A stretch of DNA of 64,000 nt from Cordia subcordata. Taxonomy: Eukaryota > Streptophyta > Magnoliopsida > Boraginales > Cordiaceae. This document shows, piece by piece, positions 35,881 through 49,100 of this stretch; within the stretch, counting starts at the first letter, position 1, and each line of letters begins with the position of its first letter. Where the stretch lies: positions 5,001-69,000 of the forward strand of contig JAPTOF010000006.1 of assembly GCA_028554755.1 (NCBI GenBank). The letters are read 5' to 3'. A program made the position numbers and the translations under genes. The notes under the pieces are model-generated. The model was not told where the DNA came from. It saw only the letters and a list, made by a program, of their open reading frames with translations, and did no database searches.

Positions 35881-36755
35881 TAGAGGCAGGAATTTAGCAC
35901 TATACAATTCTTAAATATGTTAATGTGGGTTTGAGCCTCCCAAAGTCATGCTCGCAAGGAGAGCTAGCTCGATCGATTGGCCTTTGGGAATGTCATTTAT
36001 CATTTTCTAGTAATTGCTTGTTCACCTAAGGTCGTACATGCATTAGGAATTCTGCTGCTAAGTAGTCATTTCAACTAGCATGTCAACCCAACCAGACGAT
36101 GCAATGGGTGTTATATGTGTTTCTATTTTACATTTTGTGTGATTTAGATAATCACAGGGCTAAAAATAAATCCATTTTCTAAATAAAGGAATGTATTAAT
36201 ATAGTGAAGGTATGTATCTTTTAATCTAAATATTTATGAGATTTAGAGTGATAATGATAAACATCAAAAATATTAAGTTATCTCTAATTTTTATTGTCAA
36301 TTTTTTCATCGATAAAAATTAAGATTAATTGGATAAGTTTTTTATCAATTTGTCAACAGTTGAAAAAATGACATTAATTATTAAAAAACAAACGAAGTTT
36401 TAGAAGAAAATTGAAGAAACAATCATGGAGTGTCATGTGATATCCTACCGAGCATTAAACTGAAAGAAAAAGTAACAAATACTCATTCTTGCAATAAAAT
36501 GGGGAAAAAAGAAATAGCACTTTAATTTTTCAAAAACAAAAGCTAAAAAAGGTTGAGGTATTATACAGCATAAATTTTTGCTTTTCTCCCCATCTATGTT
36601 CATGTAACTACTGAGCAAAGGATCCACTTAGCAATTGCAGTTTCTCATTTATAAATTTCTATTAAAGTGCTTTCTGGTCTTTCCATTTAAGGTATTACTT
36701 GTCCTGTGTGTTCTTTTTCACCCTTAATCTTCTTGTGTTGGTCTCCTAATTGAAG

Positions 36756-38999
36756 GTAAGAACAGTGAAGGTCAGCAATGTATGCGTAGGTGCATCAGAC
36801 CAAGACATCAAGGAATTCTTTTCTTTTTCAGGGGAGATTGAATATATTGAAATGCAGAGGTAATTCTTGGAGAGTCTTTGATTTGTACTTTACCTACTCC
36901 AATTGATCTCTGGGTCAAAAGTAAGCCAAGTTTAGAACTTTATCTGTTATCACAATGCAGTGAGAAATGTAAGCTATCCATGGTGGACAGTGCTGTTTTT
37001 CGAGAAAGTTGAATCTTCATCTATTAGAATGAATAGCGGAATCTAGAGAATTCCACAAATTAGGAGATTTGATTTTAGTTAATTTAATTTGGAAATCAGA
37101 TTGTATATTTCCTTTCTGAAGTGTTGTTTTATTTAATTAAATGAATATCTTAGTCCATACAACCCGATTACAAATGCACTTCCTTCCCTACCACCCTTTA
37201 TTTCTAGAAAATGAAAATGAGAAATGATCTCCACTAGTAAATGGCACCTGGTTGTCTAACCCATGTGACTTGTAAAACTTTATTATTTCATCCTTATCGT
37301 ATTTTCCAGAGGCAATGAGCGGTCACAAATTGCATATGTCACCTTCAAGGATCCTCAAGGTGCAGAGACTGCAGTTCTTCTCTCGGTAACTGTGATTCTT
37401 AGCCCTTCATATCTAATTTATGTGCCCCTTAAATGTTGATTCATCTCTTACATGTGGTAATAAAAGACGAGATTGACTTGTAATAGTTAGTACCTTATCG
37501 CTAGTTGTAAGTAGCAATTTTCTTTGCTAATCTTTTGTGGTTAGTTCCTTTGTTTCATCTGTATGCAAAGACTTCAGGAAGGTGGACTTCTGTTTCTCAT
37601 CTAAGTGGTGCATTGGGTTCTATCTTGTGGTCTTCTCCAGTTAGAGTCTCACATAAGTAATGCATTGTGTGATATTGGTTGTTATCTCTATTATTGCAAA
37701 GATTTTGAGCAAATTCATTCATGCAATGCAGATTAGTATAGGATATACTTTCGTGACAAGTTCATTAATTGCTCCTCCAGTTTTTCTTCTCTAACGAAGT
37801 CCATGTTTACCGGATATTATTGGAAGAAATTTGTTTCTTTGAAGGAAACAAATAGAAACAAGTCCAAACTGTTACTGCAGTTCGAGTGGTGAAAGGGCTT
37901 TCCTGAGATGAAGAGCAGAATAGGAGCATTTATTCCACAATGGTGCTAATTGTAATGAATAGAGCGCCGCATTTAACTCGCATTATCTATTGGAACTTCT
38001 ACACACAGACACACATACGTATACATATAGATAGATAGATGATCAAGTTCCTTATGCTTTACTTGTCATTTCCATGAATATCTTGAGGTATTATTCCAGC
38101 CTTCTGACGGAACTAATCATGAGCTTGACTATTTTCCCTCTTGTTTTATGATAGTTTCATCTTCTCCATGCTCCACTAGTTGAAGAATGTGGTTGGCTTT
38201 CTGTTTTCTTTCTGCTCTTGCTGTTTCCTTGGCATTGTAGTTCGCTAGTTGAAGAAACCATCTTGTTTTCTGCAGGGAGCAACAATAGTTGATCAGTCTG
38301 TCACCATAGTTCTCGAACCAAATTATGAGCTTCCACCTACAGCTCCCACGCCAGCTACTGTATGTTCTATAAGTTTTTTCTCTGATTTTGATGATCTATG
38401 TGAGTTTCTTAAGCAGACATTAATATACTGGATGCTTTCAGTCTACAGAAGACAAGAATGCAAGTGGAGCTGGATCTGCTGTGCAGAAGGCAGAAGATGT
38501 TGTCAGCAGCATGTTGGCCAAAGGCTTCATCTTGGGAAATGATGCATTTAACAAAGCGAAAGCATTTGATGAGAAGCACCAGTTTACTACAACTGCCTCT
38601 GCAAGAGTGGCCTCTTTGGACCAAACAATTGGCTTAAGTGAAAAGATTAACATGGGAGCGACTATTGTAAATGACAAAATGAAAGAAGTGGATGAGAAGT
38701 TTCATGTATCTGAAAAGACGAAATCAGCTCTTGCTGCTGCTGAACAAACAGTTAGTGATGCTGGATCTGCCATTATGAGGAACAGATATATTTTGACTGG
38801 GACTTCTTGGGTTACAGGTGCTTTCAGTAGAGTCACCAAGGCTGCTGGGGAGGTCGGACAGAAGACGAAGGAAAAAATGGCCGAGGAAGAACAGGGAAGA
38901 AACGTAGCACAAGGTTATGTCCAGGTTCATGATTCTGAATCTCCAAAGGCTGCAACAGGCGAGCAATCTGTCAACCCTTCGTCGGGCTTGGTCCTATGA
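36756..38999 (+). CDS. BPA1: BPA1-like RRM protein (binding partner of ACD11), 5' exon not found
   Basis: Inferred exons: 36756-36859, 37310-37385, 38276-38359 and 38442-38999, all in frame. Seen: one RRM across the first three exons (VRTVKVSNVCVGASDQDIKE, FFSFSGEIEYIEM, SQIAYVTFKDPQGAETAVLL, QSVTIVLEPNYELPP); the last exon is the long family tail (QKAEDVVSSMLAKGFILGND, AFDEKHQFTTTASARVASLD, VDEKFHVSEKTKSALAAAEQ), predicted helical, then GRNVAQGYVQVHDSESPK and GLVL at the end. In Arabidopsis BPA1 (At5g16840, from memory) binds ACD11, a lipid-transfer protein that restrains cell death. The frame opens at an acceptor (tgaag/GTA) with no ATG; relatives add only a few residues before V-K/R-T-V-K-V, so one tiny upstream exon is missing. 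The name BPA1 is by family, not proven orthology. Confidence 0.8.
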
Positions 39000-39993
39000 T
39001 TTCCTCCATCCATGTATATGTCTGCCATTCCGCTAGTTTTTCGCGACCTATAGGGTATGTCTATTATGATGACGTGTTGTATGGATGAATACTTCATACT
39101 TACCCTTGTTGAAGTTGATGATGGTACGTAGGAATAGAACTGTTTCAGAACTGATGTTGGTATTATTAGATTTGAATGTCGTCTTTAGGAAAGATTGCGA
39201 TCTGCAGATACACTTTGAGAACAGTCAACATCAGGAGGTCTTCGGAGTTACTTGGTTTTGAATTTCAGATGCTGAATAAAATGTGTGTCATGTAAACGTA
39301 TCTCTTACACTATTCAGTAACTTACATTGTTCTTGTATTTTACTTTTCCTACTACTTGTAGTAATGCTCCTGTTGTTTATTCTCTGGGTGTTTCTGGAGT
39401 TAAAAGAGGAACCCTGGAATGTGCTGCTATGGAATAGGGATTTTGTCATTCTGTCTCGAGCAAGTTGTTACGTATGACTAATGAGCCTTGCTTCTGTTCT
39501 ACTTTCTTCTTCTTCTTCTTCTTCTTCTTTTTTTCTTTTGGGTTGAAATCATACTGTTCTACCTTGCCAATTAGAAATATATAGATATCATTAATAACTG
39601 CAAGAAAATGTCACAATTTTATCTTATCGATCACTCGTTATCTTATATAGATTACTCGCTTTCCTCCACCCCACCACGAACACTTCACAAGCTCTCCTGA
39701 AATTGAAAATCACGACCCCAAATCCAGGACGATGTTTCACTTTCAGAATGACTTTCTAAGTTTAAATTGGAGAAAAACTTGCATATCCGTATTGTACATC
39801 ACTTAGACCATAACTACTTCATCGTCAAGAAATGGAATCATTTTCATCATCTTCGGTCAGATATGGTCAAAGGAAAATGATAGAATTCCCAATTTCTTTC
39901 CCAGAGTTATTCTAGTAAGCCACTGATCCTCAGCAAGCTCCTTCACTCAATGGCCAGAGAGAAAATTAAAAGACCTATCAAGTGACATTTGCA
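39000..39993. other. Convergent 3' region between BPA1-like and PTH2 genes
   Basis: No gene. Contains a (CTT)n run at 39505-39530, and both 3' UTRs must lie here. An ORF at 39283-39477 (64 codons, hydrophobic) has no supporting context. Confidence 0.55.
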
Positions 39994-42326
39994 CTACAAT
40001 AGCTTCAGTCCACCAGTTACATCGTCAACCATGTCAGCTGGGCCTGTAGAGGTATTGGCATGAAACATATTAGAACGGGATTATGTGGAACTCACAAAAC
40101 AATCTAACAGAAGATACATCATTTTATATTAATAACTATCATAAAATGCTAATGAGAAACCTACCAAGAATAGCCATGACTGTCCTCGAATCTGAAATAC
40201 AAAACAAGGAGGAATTAGATATTAATTAATTCAATTTTTAAATTAAAAAAAAAAAATCTTCAAGGACAAGACAGATGGCATAATCAGGTACTATAAATGT
40301 CACAAAATGTAGATTGATTCCAAGGTTATAATCAACTTAAATATCCATCAACTTGAATCCAGTGAATTTGGAGACCACAGCACCCTTGAGTGTATCAGTA
40401 GGATCTTTTTTCTTTTTTTTGGTACTAAGCAATTAAACAGTTCCTGAGCTTCCCACATGTAAGATAGGATTTCCAAATATAGATATGATATTTAATAATA
40501 TTGTAACCCCAAATATTGGATTTCTGCTCCCAAAACAGGAATCAGAACCTATATCTGGACAGGTAACAGAAGACAACAGCATAATTAGGCACCAAAAGGA
40601 TTGGGTGTTCACAGCAATCCAAGTTCAAAGTGCAATAGAGACACATCTCTCAGGAGGATATCTAGATTTACTTAAGGAGATAGTGGAAAATCATCACAGA
40701 ATCGACTTTTGTGGGAGAGCTGGCATCCCCAAGCAGGTCTAGATCTCATGCACTTTCAGGAAGTTTACAAGAGCAACAAACAAAAGTAAAGGCATCTCCA
40801 TAACTCACTTGGTGCAATCTGTGTTCTTCCAGCATCGATTGTAACATGTGTTGGTAAGTTGAGTGATTTCGCTCTTTCCTGTCAAAGTAACATATATATT
40901 TCAGGACCAAATAGAAGCAATGTTGACTTCTGAATGGAAATGAAACATAAGCAAGACCATTAGCTTCAGGATAGATCAGAATATCTGAATGGTGTTTTGA
41001 TGTCTTAGGAAACAAGGATTAAGAATTAAAGCAAGATCTATTTCACAGCCTTCTCCCTATATAGCCACCTTGGTATGCAGCCATGGATTTACATAATCTA
41101 CACTTTGATCACCAGTTTCTCTCTTCCCTCAAGGCCTCAACACTCATTTCCAATCAGGTTACACCCCTACACGACTATAACCAAAAGAAGCACAAGGCAA
41201 ATCCTGCTGTACGCAAAATTGACTAGGACCAAAAAGCTTTCCACTAAAAGTGGATAGACATTGGCAGAAGTTCATATTAAGTTAAGAAAAGTAAAACTGC
41301 TTCACATCTTGTCTTCATAAGTTAACTATAGTTAATGATTGCACCCCCATTGTGGAATGTATTTTTTCCCAATTAATCACTAGAGTAGGTAAGCAATGGA
41401 TAACGTTAACGTTAAAAAATATGAGTAGAAAGCAAATCCCAGTTGATTGATATTAGATTATAAGTCACAAGAGTTCTGGAAATCTAAACAGCATGGACCT
41501 GCAAAACCAGCATATCATCTTCACTTTCGATTTTAACCACCACCTTAACCTGTCCGCACATCTCCCACCTGCATATAGGAATGCTTTAAGTAAAATAATA
41601 GTTTAACAGATAACGTAAATTTTGAGGATTCAACACCGCCTAAGTTGTGACTAGTTTAAACACTTACCTGCTCAAAGCTTTTGGAGCCCGACTATGGAGT
41701 TTCTTGTAAAGACCCAATGTTGCGTGACTATCATTATATAATTATAAATTAGTTTAGAGTTTGAAGATTATAATCATACAACAAAATGAATATCATGAAA
41801 TAGAGTCAATACAAGTTCCAACATTTCAGAGGGCATAGATCACGAATATTGGAACCTCTATGACTAATTGACTATAACCATGACTTTCAATTAACAACTG
41901 AGATATAATAGAGGAAACATTTTAGGCAATGATGCAATAAGTGGCTACCTGCACTGGGCAGCAATCTTCCCTTTCCCCATCTTCAGGTCATTCCTAACAA
42001 CCAAAACCTGCATTAATTTGAGAAACCACAGCATATGTGATCACCCATTGCTTCTACAATTTCTAAAAACTCTATTATGAGCATCCAGATGTGAGAAAGA
42101 TAGAATGAATAACCATTTTGAAATCTTCAAGAATGTCGGCAAGCTTTTCAATCTCCAGGAGTTGTTTCACCTGTTTCTTCGTTTTTCCATCTACGGAAGT
42201 GTCAGTGTCCATAGAAACTTTTGTTGAAGCACCTATACGAAAAGAACGTCTAGAACCTATGACATAGCCCAGAGCCAGGCAGCCTGCCCCAAGTATGAAG
42301 GCACTGACCCACGTCATGTCTATCAT
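39994..42326 (-). CDS. Peptidyl-tRNA hydrolase 2 (PTH2/Bit1 family)
   Basis: Inferred coding exons, 5' to 3' on the minus strand: 42326-42114, 42007-41949, 41727-41668, 41568-41499, 40878-40809, 40191-40165 and 40043-39994. PTH2 enzymes free tRNA from stalled peptidyl-tRNA. Seen: an N-terminal hydrophobic segment (MIDMTWVSAFILGAGCLALG) that probably anchors the protein in a membrane; then the PTH2 core VLVVRNDLKMGKGKIAAQCS, HATLGLYKKL, WEMCGQVKVVVKIESEDDML, LPTHVTIDAGRTQIAP, NSRTVMAILGPADMVDDVTG and the ending GLKLL. The KMGKGKxAAQCSHA and DAGRTQIAP signatures make the family certain. Arabidopsis relatives At3g03010 and At5g16870 (from memory) sit in the syntenic blocks. Start: ATG 42326, with 42317 as alternative. 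A probable 5' UTR exon at about 43396-43480 splices to 42347 (gtgcag acceptor) and contains an ATG out of frame with the main one. Confidence 0.88.
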
Positions 42327-43904
42327 ATCCAAAGCCCAGACAGCCCCCTGCACTATACTCAAATCCCCGTAGAAATCAAGTTAGACATACAACACATCCA
42401 ACATGAAAACAACTAAATGGAAAGATTTTTGCCAACAAGAAAAATGTTAATATGATTCCACAAAAATATCTAGAATTTCTTCTTATATTCTAAATTTAAA
42501 TCTTGATGTTCCAAACGCACCTTTATCAGAATCTAGCCGGCCATGCAAGAGAAGGAGTTCAGCATTGGTATAATATTGATTCAGCATATTCCATATGTTT
42601 AATTCAGCAAGGTAGGTATTTGATGTTTGGACATTTTACTTTTTTTTTTTTTTTTTTTAATAGTAATGTAGACAAGACTCAGGTGTAACATAGAAGCGAA
42701 TTGTACAATTCAACTGCAATTCAGAAAGATATTCGACTTCTGTAGATACGAATTGAGAATGACAAAATTTTGATAACTATTCGTATATCTACTGAGAAAG
42801 ACAATAATCCATAGGCAAATGACCACCCATCCACAACTTGATAAAGTAATGTTTGCATTCTGAGAAACATTAAACCAGCAGGCATCCAAACTTTATAGAA
42901 ATCCGGAGACATAATTAGCCAATTTATCATGTTCATCATAAAACGTGCTAATGATGATAAGAGACCTCCGTTATGACGAGGAGAGAGTGATTCACTACTG
43001 AAAGTTGCACAGAGCTCTATAAACAGCATTTTGAATCCCTTTCTATCGCCAATTCGCCATTAGACTACGAATCCTAATTCACCATAGCATATTATGTTAC
43101 AATACGGGAGCTCACTCATCGTAATTTTACGATAAATTATGCATCCAAAACTGATAATTCATAATACTTAAAAGGGGCACCCTGAACTAATAGCAAACCT
43201 AAAAATATATAGTAACAAACAAGCTAGTGAGAACAATAAATTCTTGTAAATGTGGAGAATGAACATCCAGTAAAATCTTTGGAAATGAAACTGAATTGGT
43301 TCTACAATCTAGAACAAACAGCGAGCAAAAGAAAAAGCAAAATGAAGGAGAAGGAACATGGATCAAAAGTTGTAAGAAGCAAAGAAAAGGAAGATACCAC
43401 CAGGAAACTGCATTGAGAGATTGATCAATTCTACGCCAAGATTCTGCGCCGCCCCAAAGCTTTGTTTTAGACTGGAACGATGGATCTCGGGATGTTTGGC
43501 TTAGCTTTTTTTTATTTATTTAATTTTTTTTTTATTCTCTCTGGATTTGAAAGAGAAAATGGAATGGCAATAAGGCTTCACCTTCCCCCTCCTCTCCCTC
43601 TTTAGAGTTTAGGCCACAGCATTGTCATTTTCTTTTTCTTTTTTTTTTGGGGCCAGAAACAGCATTGTCAATTTTGAATTGTTGGCTTTACAGCTAAATT
43701 ATGTTATAGGGTTTGAAAGTTAGAATTTTTTTTTTTTAATTTACTCGTCGTTATTTCTAAAACATTTAACTAAATCCTTAATATTTTGAAACATATTCAC
43801 ATTAAATTTTATAGCTTTAAAAGAAAAAGGAAAATAAATAAATGAGATCATAATTAATTTGAGTAAGTTTATAAAACATCATGGATTTATGCGAATTTTT
43901 CTTT

Positions 43905-44110
43905 TCAAATAATGGGAACTAGTTTGATTATTCTCGTAAAATATTGAGCACTAATATGAATGTTTCTTAATAATAAAGACTAATTTGACTATATTTGCGA
44001 ACTATTGAGAACTAATTCTATATTTTTATAAAATATGGAGGACTAATTTAAATATTTTAGAATAATAAAAACCAGTTTAAAAAAAAAAAGAGAGAGAGAC
44101 TAATTGTGAA
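43905..44110. repeat. Degenerate array of gaactaatttga-type units
   Basis: About five diverged units of 35-45 bases, each with a g-aactaattt/ctaatatga word followed by a T- or A-rich stretch, similar in style to 25490-25620. Non-coding. Confidence 0.45.
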
Positions 44111-44309
44111 ATTTTTCCTAGAGAATGAAAATAATAAGACCATTGGAGTTTGTCTAAGAGGGTTTGAATCCGCTTATGGAAAAGCTAATTAAAACAACTT
44201 TGATTTTTAAGTGAATTTTTTTCTTTTTCCTTTCCAACTTTTAAGCATTTACTTATTTGAATAGGAATTTTAATTACAAAAAATAAGCATTTAACTTTTT
44301 CGTTAAGTA

Positions 44310-44660
44310 ATGCCACGCCCCCGGACTGAGACGCCTAGTGCAACGACTTTGGCCTAATTACTAGCGTGACACTATACTGAGCGTAATCAATTAACCCAAA
44401 ATATTTTTTCTTTGGGACCCAAATACAAATAGAATAGAACCGCAGTCCAAGACTCCAAAAAGATATAGATTTTGCTCAGAGCTTGCTCTAATACCACTTG
44501 TAACGACCTAAACCCAACTATTGATTGCTACCAAATTGAGCCTAATCAATTGCCCTAAAATGCTTAAACCTGTAATAATAGTAGTAATGAACCAAGTCAT
44601 TATAAAGTGCAAGCAAATCTCATCAAAAATTGATGTGAAAGGGTGTGACATTGCATGATG
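44310..44660. mobile_element. Retroelement-derived scrap, shared with 27985-28060
   Basis: Contains gctctaataccacttgtaac, a phrase I associate with plant LTR-retrotransposon non-coding ends, followed by gacctaaacccaactattga and gagcctaatcaa. The second part recurs with changes at 28005-28055 (gacctagacctaattattga, then gagcctgatcaa). No coding part remains. Confidence 0.45.
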
Positions 44661-45766
44661 ACAATAGTTGTACACACGAGCCATTAATAACAGTCTCCTA
44701 CCTCAGTTCTTTGTAAGATTTGTGTGCACTGTATAATAACTTGAGTTCAGTATTACTATCATCATGAATATTTTTTATTAGTTGATTGGGCTTAATGTGA
44801 CGATAGATCAGTAATTGAACTTAAATCGTATATAACTATTAAAGAAATAAAAAATAGGATGCCAGTTAAAAAACACAATGTAAACATAACTGTTTAACTT
44901 TTTCTTTTTTAAATTACATTATTAGAATACTATAATTTAATTTACGGCTTATGTAACATAAATATATACATTATTGAATACACTGCAATATAAGACTTTG
45001 AAAAGATACATGATTGTATATTAATAATTCTAGTTTTTTATGAATAGCTTAGAAATAGATCTAAGAAGACAAGGAAAAAAATAAGTACATACTTTAGTCA
45101 AATTTACTCTTTTTCTAAAGTGTTTGAAGTCACTTAATTTTTTTTTTTTAATAAAATAAACATATCTACTAATTTAAATTGAGGTTCAAATAGTTTAGCG
45201 AGCTTAAAAGCCACCCCGGAGACCTTCTTACTACAGACTAGAGGTTGCTTACCGAAAATACCCTTTCACATTGCGGTCATTGTCCACAGTAAGCTTTGAC
45301 TATATTCTTACCAACTTTACTGTACCTGGTAATAATACGAGAAAAACTTTTGTCGGAATATAGAGGCCTGGCCACCGCGTGTACAAAAATGTCAACAAAA
45401 AGGACGGTAAAACTTTCTCAGTAGCACTCACTACTACTCCCTCCCACTTTGTAACTTTAACGTTCTCCGCTAATCACAATACTTCCCATCAAGTCTTCAT
45501 GGATGTTAATTTACTCGTCAATTAAAATGTATTCTATATATGTTATGTTTATATATATATACACACACACACACACATATATTCGGATGAGCAGTAAACA
45601 GTTGGATTACGCCTTGTCCATCTGGCGGTGTTGATTTCCGATTTAGATCTCAGGAAGCATCCCCCACATGCCCACACGTATGAACACGACTCTAAGCGTG
45701 TATAAACATTCCACATTGATTTTGGTTTGATTTTCTCTGTACAGCTTAATTCTATGGTGGCTGCAT

Positions 45767-45799
45767 TCCTCCTCCTCCTCCTCCTCCTCCTCCTCCTCC
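45767..45799. repeat. (CCT)n microsatellite upstream of CSLD
   Basis: About eleven CCT units on +. On the minus strand it creates an acidic ORF (poly-Glu) that is an artefact. As pyrimidine-rich sequence on the CSLD sense strand it could lie in the 5' UTR. Confidence 0.9.
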
Positions 45800-46164
45800 A
45801 CTTCCCTCTTTAAGGTATGTGCTAGCTTTTGACTACTCCCCTTTGGATGCTTGTGTTTCAATTCCCACATTTCTGCAATGTTTTCTGCGCTCATAAAAGT
45901 TTACTTTCATTAATAATTGCATACATTCTGGCTTCCAACTATCTATACTCAAAGAGTCCTGTGTTGCTTGACGTTTCATATTTATATCATTAATAAATGA
46001 TATTTGTCTTTCTTATCGTTATTATTATTCTAAGTTACATTCAATTACTTGTCACCTCTCACCTGTAGGTAGTGTGCTACATATAAAAGCTCAAACTTTT
46101 GATTGCGTGTTGGACACTGTCAGGGTCTGGCTCCACGAGTCTCGGCTTGTAGTCTTTTCCGATA

Positions 46165-49100
46165 ATGGCTTCAAAATCATTCAAAGCTAGCAGATCAAAT
46201 CTATCAATATCCTCAGATGCACCAGATTCACAGCATGGCAAGCCCCCGCTGCCCCCTCATGTCACATTTGCACGCAGGACTTCATCGGAGAGATATGTCA
46301 ACTATTCAAGGGATGATCTTGATAGTGAACTTGGGAGCACTGATTTTATGAACTACACGGTGCATATACCACCCAGCCCTGATAACCAGCCAATGGATTC
46401 CATCTCCCAGAAAGTCGAACAGCAGTATGTTTCCAGTTCACTTTTTACTGGAGGATTTAATACTACTACGCGTGCTCATCTTATGGATAAGGTGATTGAA
46501 TCTGAAGCTAACCATCCTCAAATGGCTGGTGCAAAAGGGTCTGCATGTGGCATTCCTGGATGTGGTGCAAAGGCGATGAGTGATGAGAGGGGAAACGATA
46601 TACTCCCTTGTGAATGTGATTTCAAGATTTGTCGGGATTGCTATCTGGATGCAGTTAAAACAGGAGATGGAATTTGCCCAGGGTGTAAGGAGCAGTATAA
46701 GACCACTGATTTGGAAGAATTGGTTGAGAATGGGCAGCCACTTTCACTCCCACCTCCGGCTGGAATGTCAAAAATGGAGAGGAGGTTGTCAGTGATGAAA
46801 TCAGCCAAGTCTATGCTGATGAGGAGCCAGACTGGAGATTTCGACCACAATAGGTGGCTTTTTGAAACAAGGGGCACCTATGGATATGGCAATGCAATAT
46901 GGCCAAAGGAGGTTGGATCTGCAAACGGGAAAGGTGAGCGCACTGGTGAGCCTGCTGAGCTAATGAACAAACCGTGGAGGCCACTAACCCGCAAATTAAA
47001 GATTCCAGCTGCTATTCTCAGTCCTTATCGGTATATCCTCTCTTTGCTTCAATATTCTTCAGATACCTGGTCACTACGTTTCAGATAGTTATGTGTGATT
47101 GATAATGATTTAAACTACTGTGGTCTGTTTATCTGCCTTACTTGTGAATTTGTGAGAGATGGTCTTAGTTTTACTGCATATCAGATGAGATTTGGTTTGT
47201 CTGGAGGTATTATTCACGCATTTATATGTGCAATGAACTTATGCAAATATGCTGGACCTAATCATTGACCAATTAAACATGATTACAAACTTTACTACAT
47301 GGACCTAATCATTGACCAATTAAACGTGATTACAAACTTTACTACATACGGAAGCTTTTGGATATGCTAAATATAATCATCAAACAGAGTCTTTTTCTGA
47401 TCCTTGAATCTTTGGCAGCTCTTGAAATTTTTGTCTTCTGTCAAAGTTATTACCTCTCTCGGAAATTTGCCATCAGACATTTCTTTTCCTGTTTTGCATG
47501 TTAAATTGGTATGTGCTTTTGAGTTTCAAAGTATTTTATATTGTGGAATAGCGTAAATCTCTTCAAATATTTCACTTTAACATGTAAGCCAACAAATAAT
47601 TTTCTCACTTAACTCTATATGTTTCATGTTCATTGTATCTCACGAGTATTTGATGAGGTATTCTTTTTTAATCTTATCTAAGAGATTCAAAAGACTATCA
47701 ATAAACTTCGCCTAGTGAGGCCAGACATGAGCAGCTTTTTTAAATCCATATTGAATTCCAGGCATCTGGTTTTGCTCTCAGAGAAAATGCTGGATTGAGT
47801 TTGTTATATTATTTTGCAAGACATCTTTTTCAGTTCAGACCACTAATCAGATTTTAATATATGTCAATCTCTTTAATTAGCTTTATCTAGAAATCATTTT
47901 ATGATGCATTCTCCTGATCTTTAGCATCGAATAAATAACTTTGGAAAGACAATAGTATTTGTTTTTCCTCTTATACCACTGGCTTAAAAAGAATCTTTGA
48001 ATTACTCTGAAGTCCTTATCCTGTAGTTTACCTTCAATAATGAATTGTTACTGAATTACATTCATAATGCTCTTCCGACCACTACCTTATCTATTCACAG
48101 GTTTTTAATTGCCATTCGCATGGTTGTTCTTGTATTCTTCTTGGCATGGAGAGTCAACCATCCCAACCACGACGCTATCTGGTTGTGGGGAATGTCTGTC
48201 GTTTGCGAAATATGGTTTGCTTTCTCTTGGGTGCTTGACCAATTACCCAAGCTTTGCCCCATAAATCGTGCTACGGATCTTAATGTCTTAAAAGATAAGT
48301 TTGAGACCCCTACCCCAAACAATCCTACTGGGAAATCTGATCTCCCTGGCATAGATGTCTTTGTGTCTACTGCTGATCCCGAGAAAGAACCACCTCTTGT
48401 CACTGCAAATACTATATTGTCCATTTTAACTGCTGATTACCCTGTAGAAAAGCTTGCTTGTTATGTGTCTGATGATGGAGGAGCACTTTTGACCTTTGAG
48501 GCGATGGCTGAAGCTGCAAGCTTTGCTAATACTTGGGTCCCTTTTTGTCGCAAGCATGACATTGAACCCAGGAACCCAGAGTCGTATTTTAATTTGAAAA
48601 GAGATCCTTACAAAAACAAGGCAAGCCCAGACATTGTTAAGGATCGCAGGCGGGTGAAACGTGAGTATGATGAATTTAAGGTCCGAATCAATGGCCTACC
48701 AGATTCTATTCGCCGCAGGTCTGATGCATTTCATGCAAGGGAGGAGATTAAGGCCATCAAACAACAGAGACGAAAGGCAGATGATGAACCTGTGGAGAGT
48801 ATCAAGATCCCAAAAGCTACATGGATGGCAGATGGAACCCATTGGCCAGGGACTTGGTTGAATTCTGCACCTGAGCATTCTAAGGGTGATCATGCTGGAA
48901 TAATACAGGTGAATTTTCTCTGTGTCATCGCTGTACAATAAACTATATCTTAATTGGCAAGAATATAAGGGTTAACTGAATGAAAAATTAGAATAAGTAC
49001 AAATCTTAAAATCGATCTAAACAATGCAGGTGATGTTGAAACCTCCAAGTGATGAACCACTTCATGGTACTGTTGATGATGGCAGGATAATAGACCTTAC

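Larger units (their letters stand above)
33932..36755. other. Intergenic region; should hold the missing first exon of the BPA1-like gene
   Basis: Microsatellites: (TA)n(TG)n at about 34000-34050, (AAT)n at 34529-34568, (TA)n/(TG)n at 34970-35060. 35393-35880 is a diverged G-rich repeat. A promoter-like stretch lies near 34670-34760 (CCACGTCA, an ABRE/G-box-like word, then a pyrimidine-rich tract). The start codon exon of the BPA1-like gene must lie here but could not be identified. Confidence 0.45.
42327..46164. other. Divergent upstream region of PTH2 and CSLD genes
   Basis: Holds the PTH2 5' UTR intron (T run at 42641-42658), AT-rich DNA, a degenerate array at 43905-44110 and a retroelement scrap at 44310-44660. 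A (TA)n(CA)n microsatellite lies at 45547-45580 and a (CCT)n run at 45767-45799, which probably falls in the CSLD promoter or leader. 46020-46164 likely includes CSLD 5' UTR. No gene. Confidence 0.5.

Noticed and set aside
40485..40742. 85-codon + strand ORF
   Set aside because: Falls inside a PTH2 intron on the other strand; no recognisable domain.
45643..45894. 83-codon acidic ORF on the minus strand
   Set aside because: Its poly-Glu centre is the (CCT)n microsatellite.
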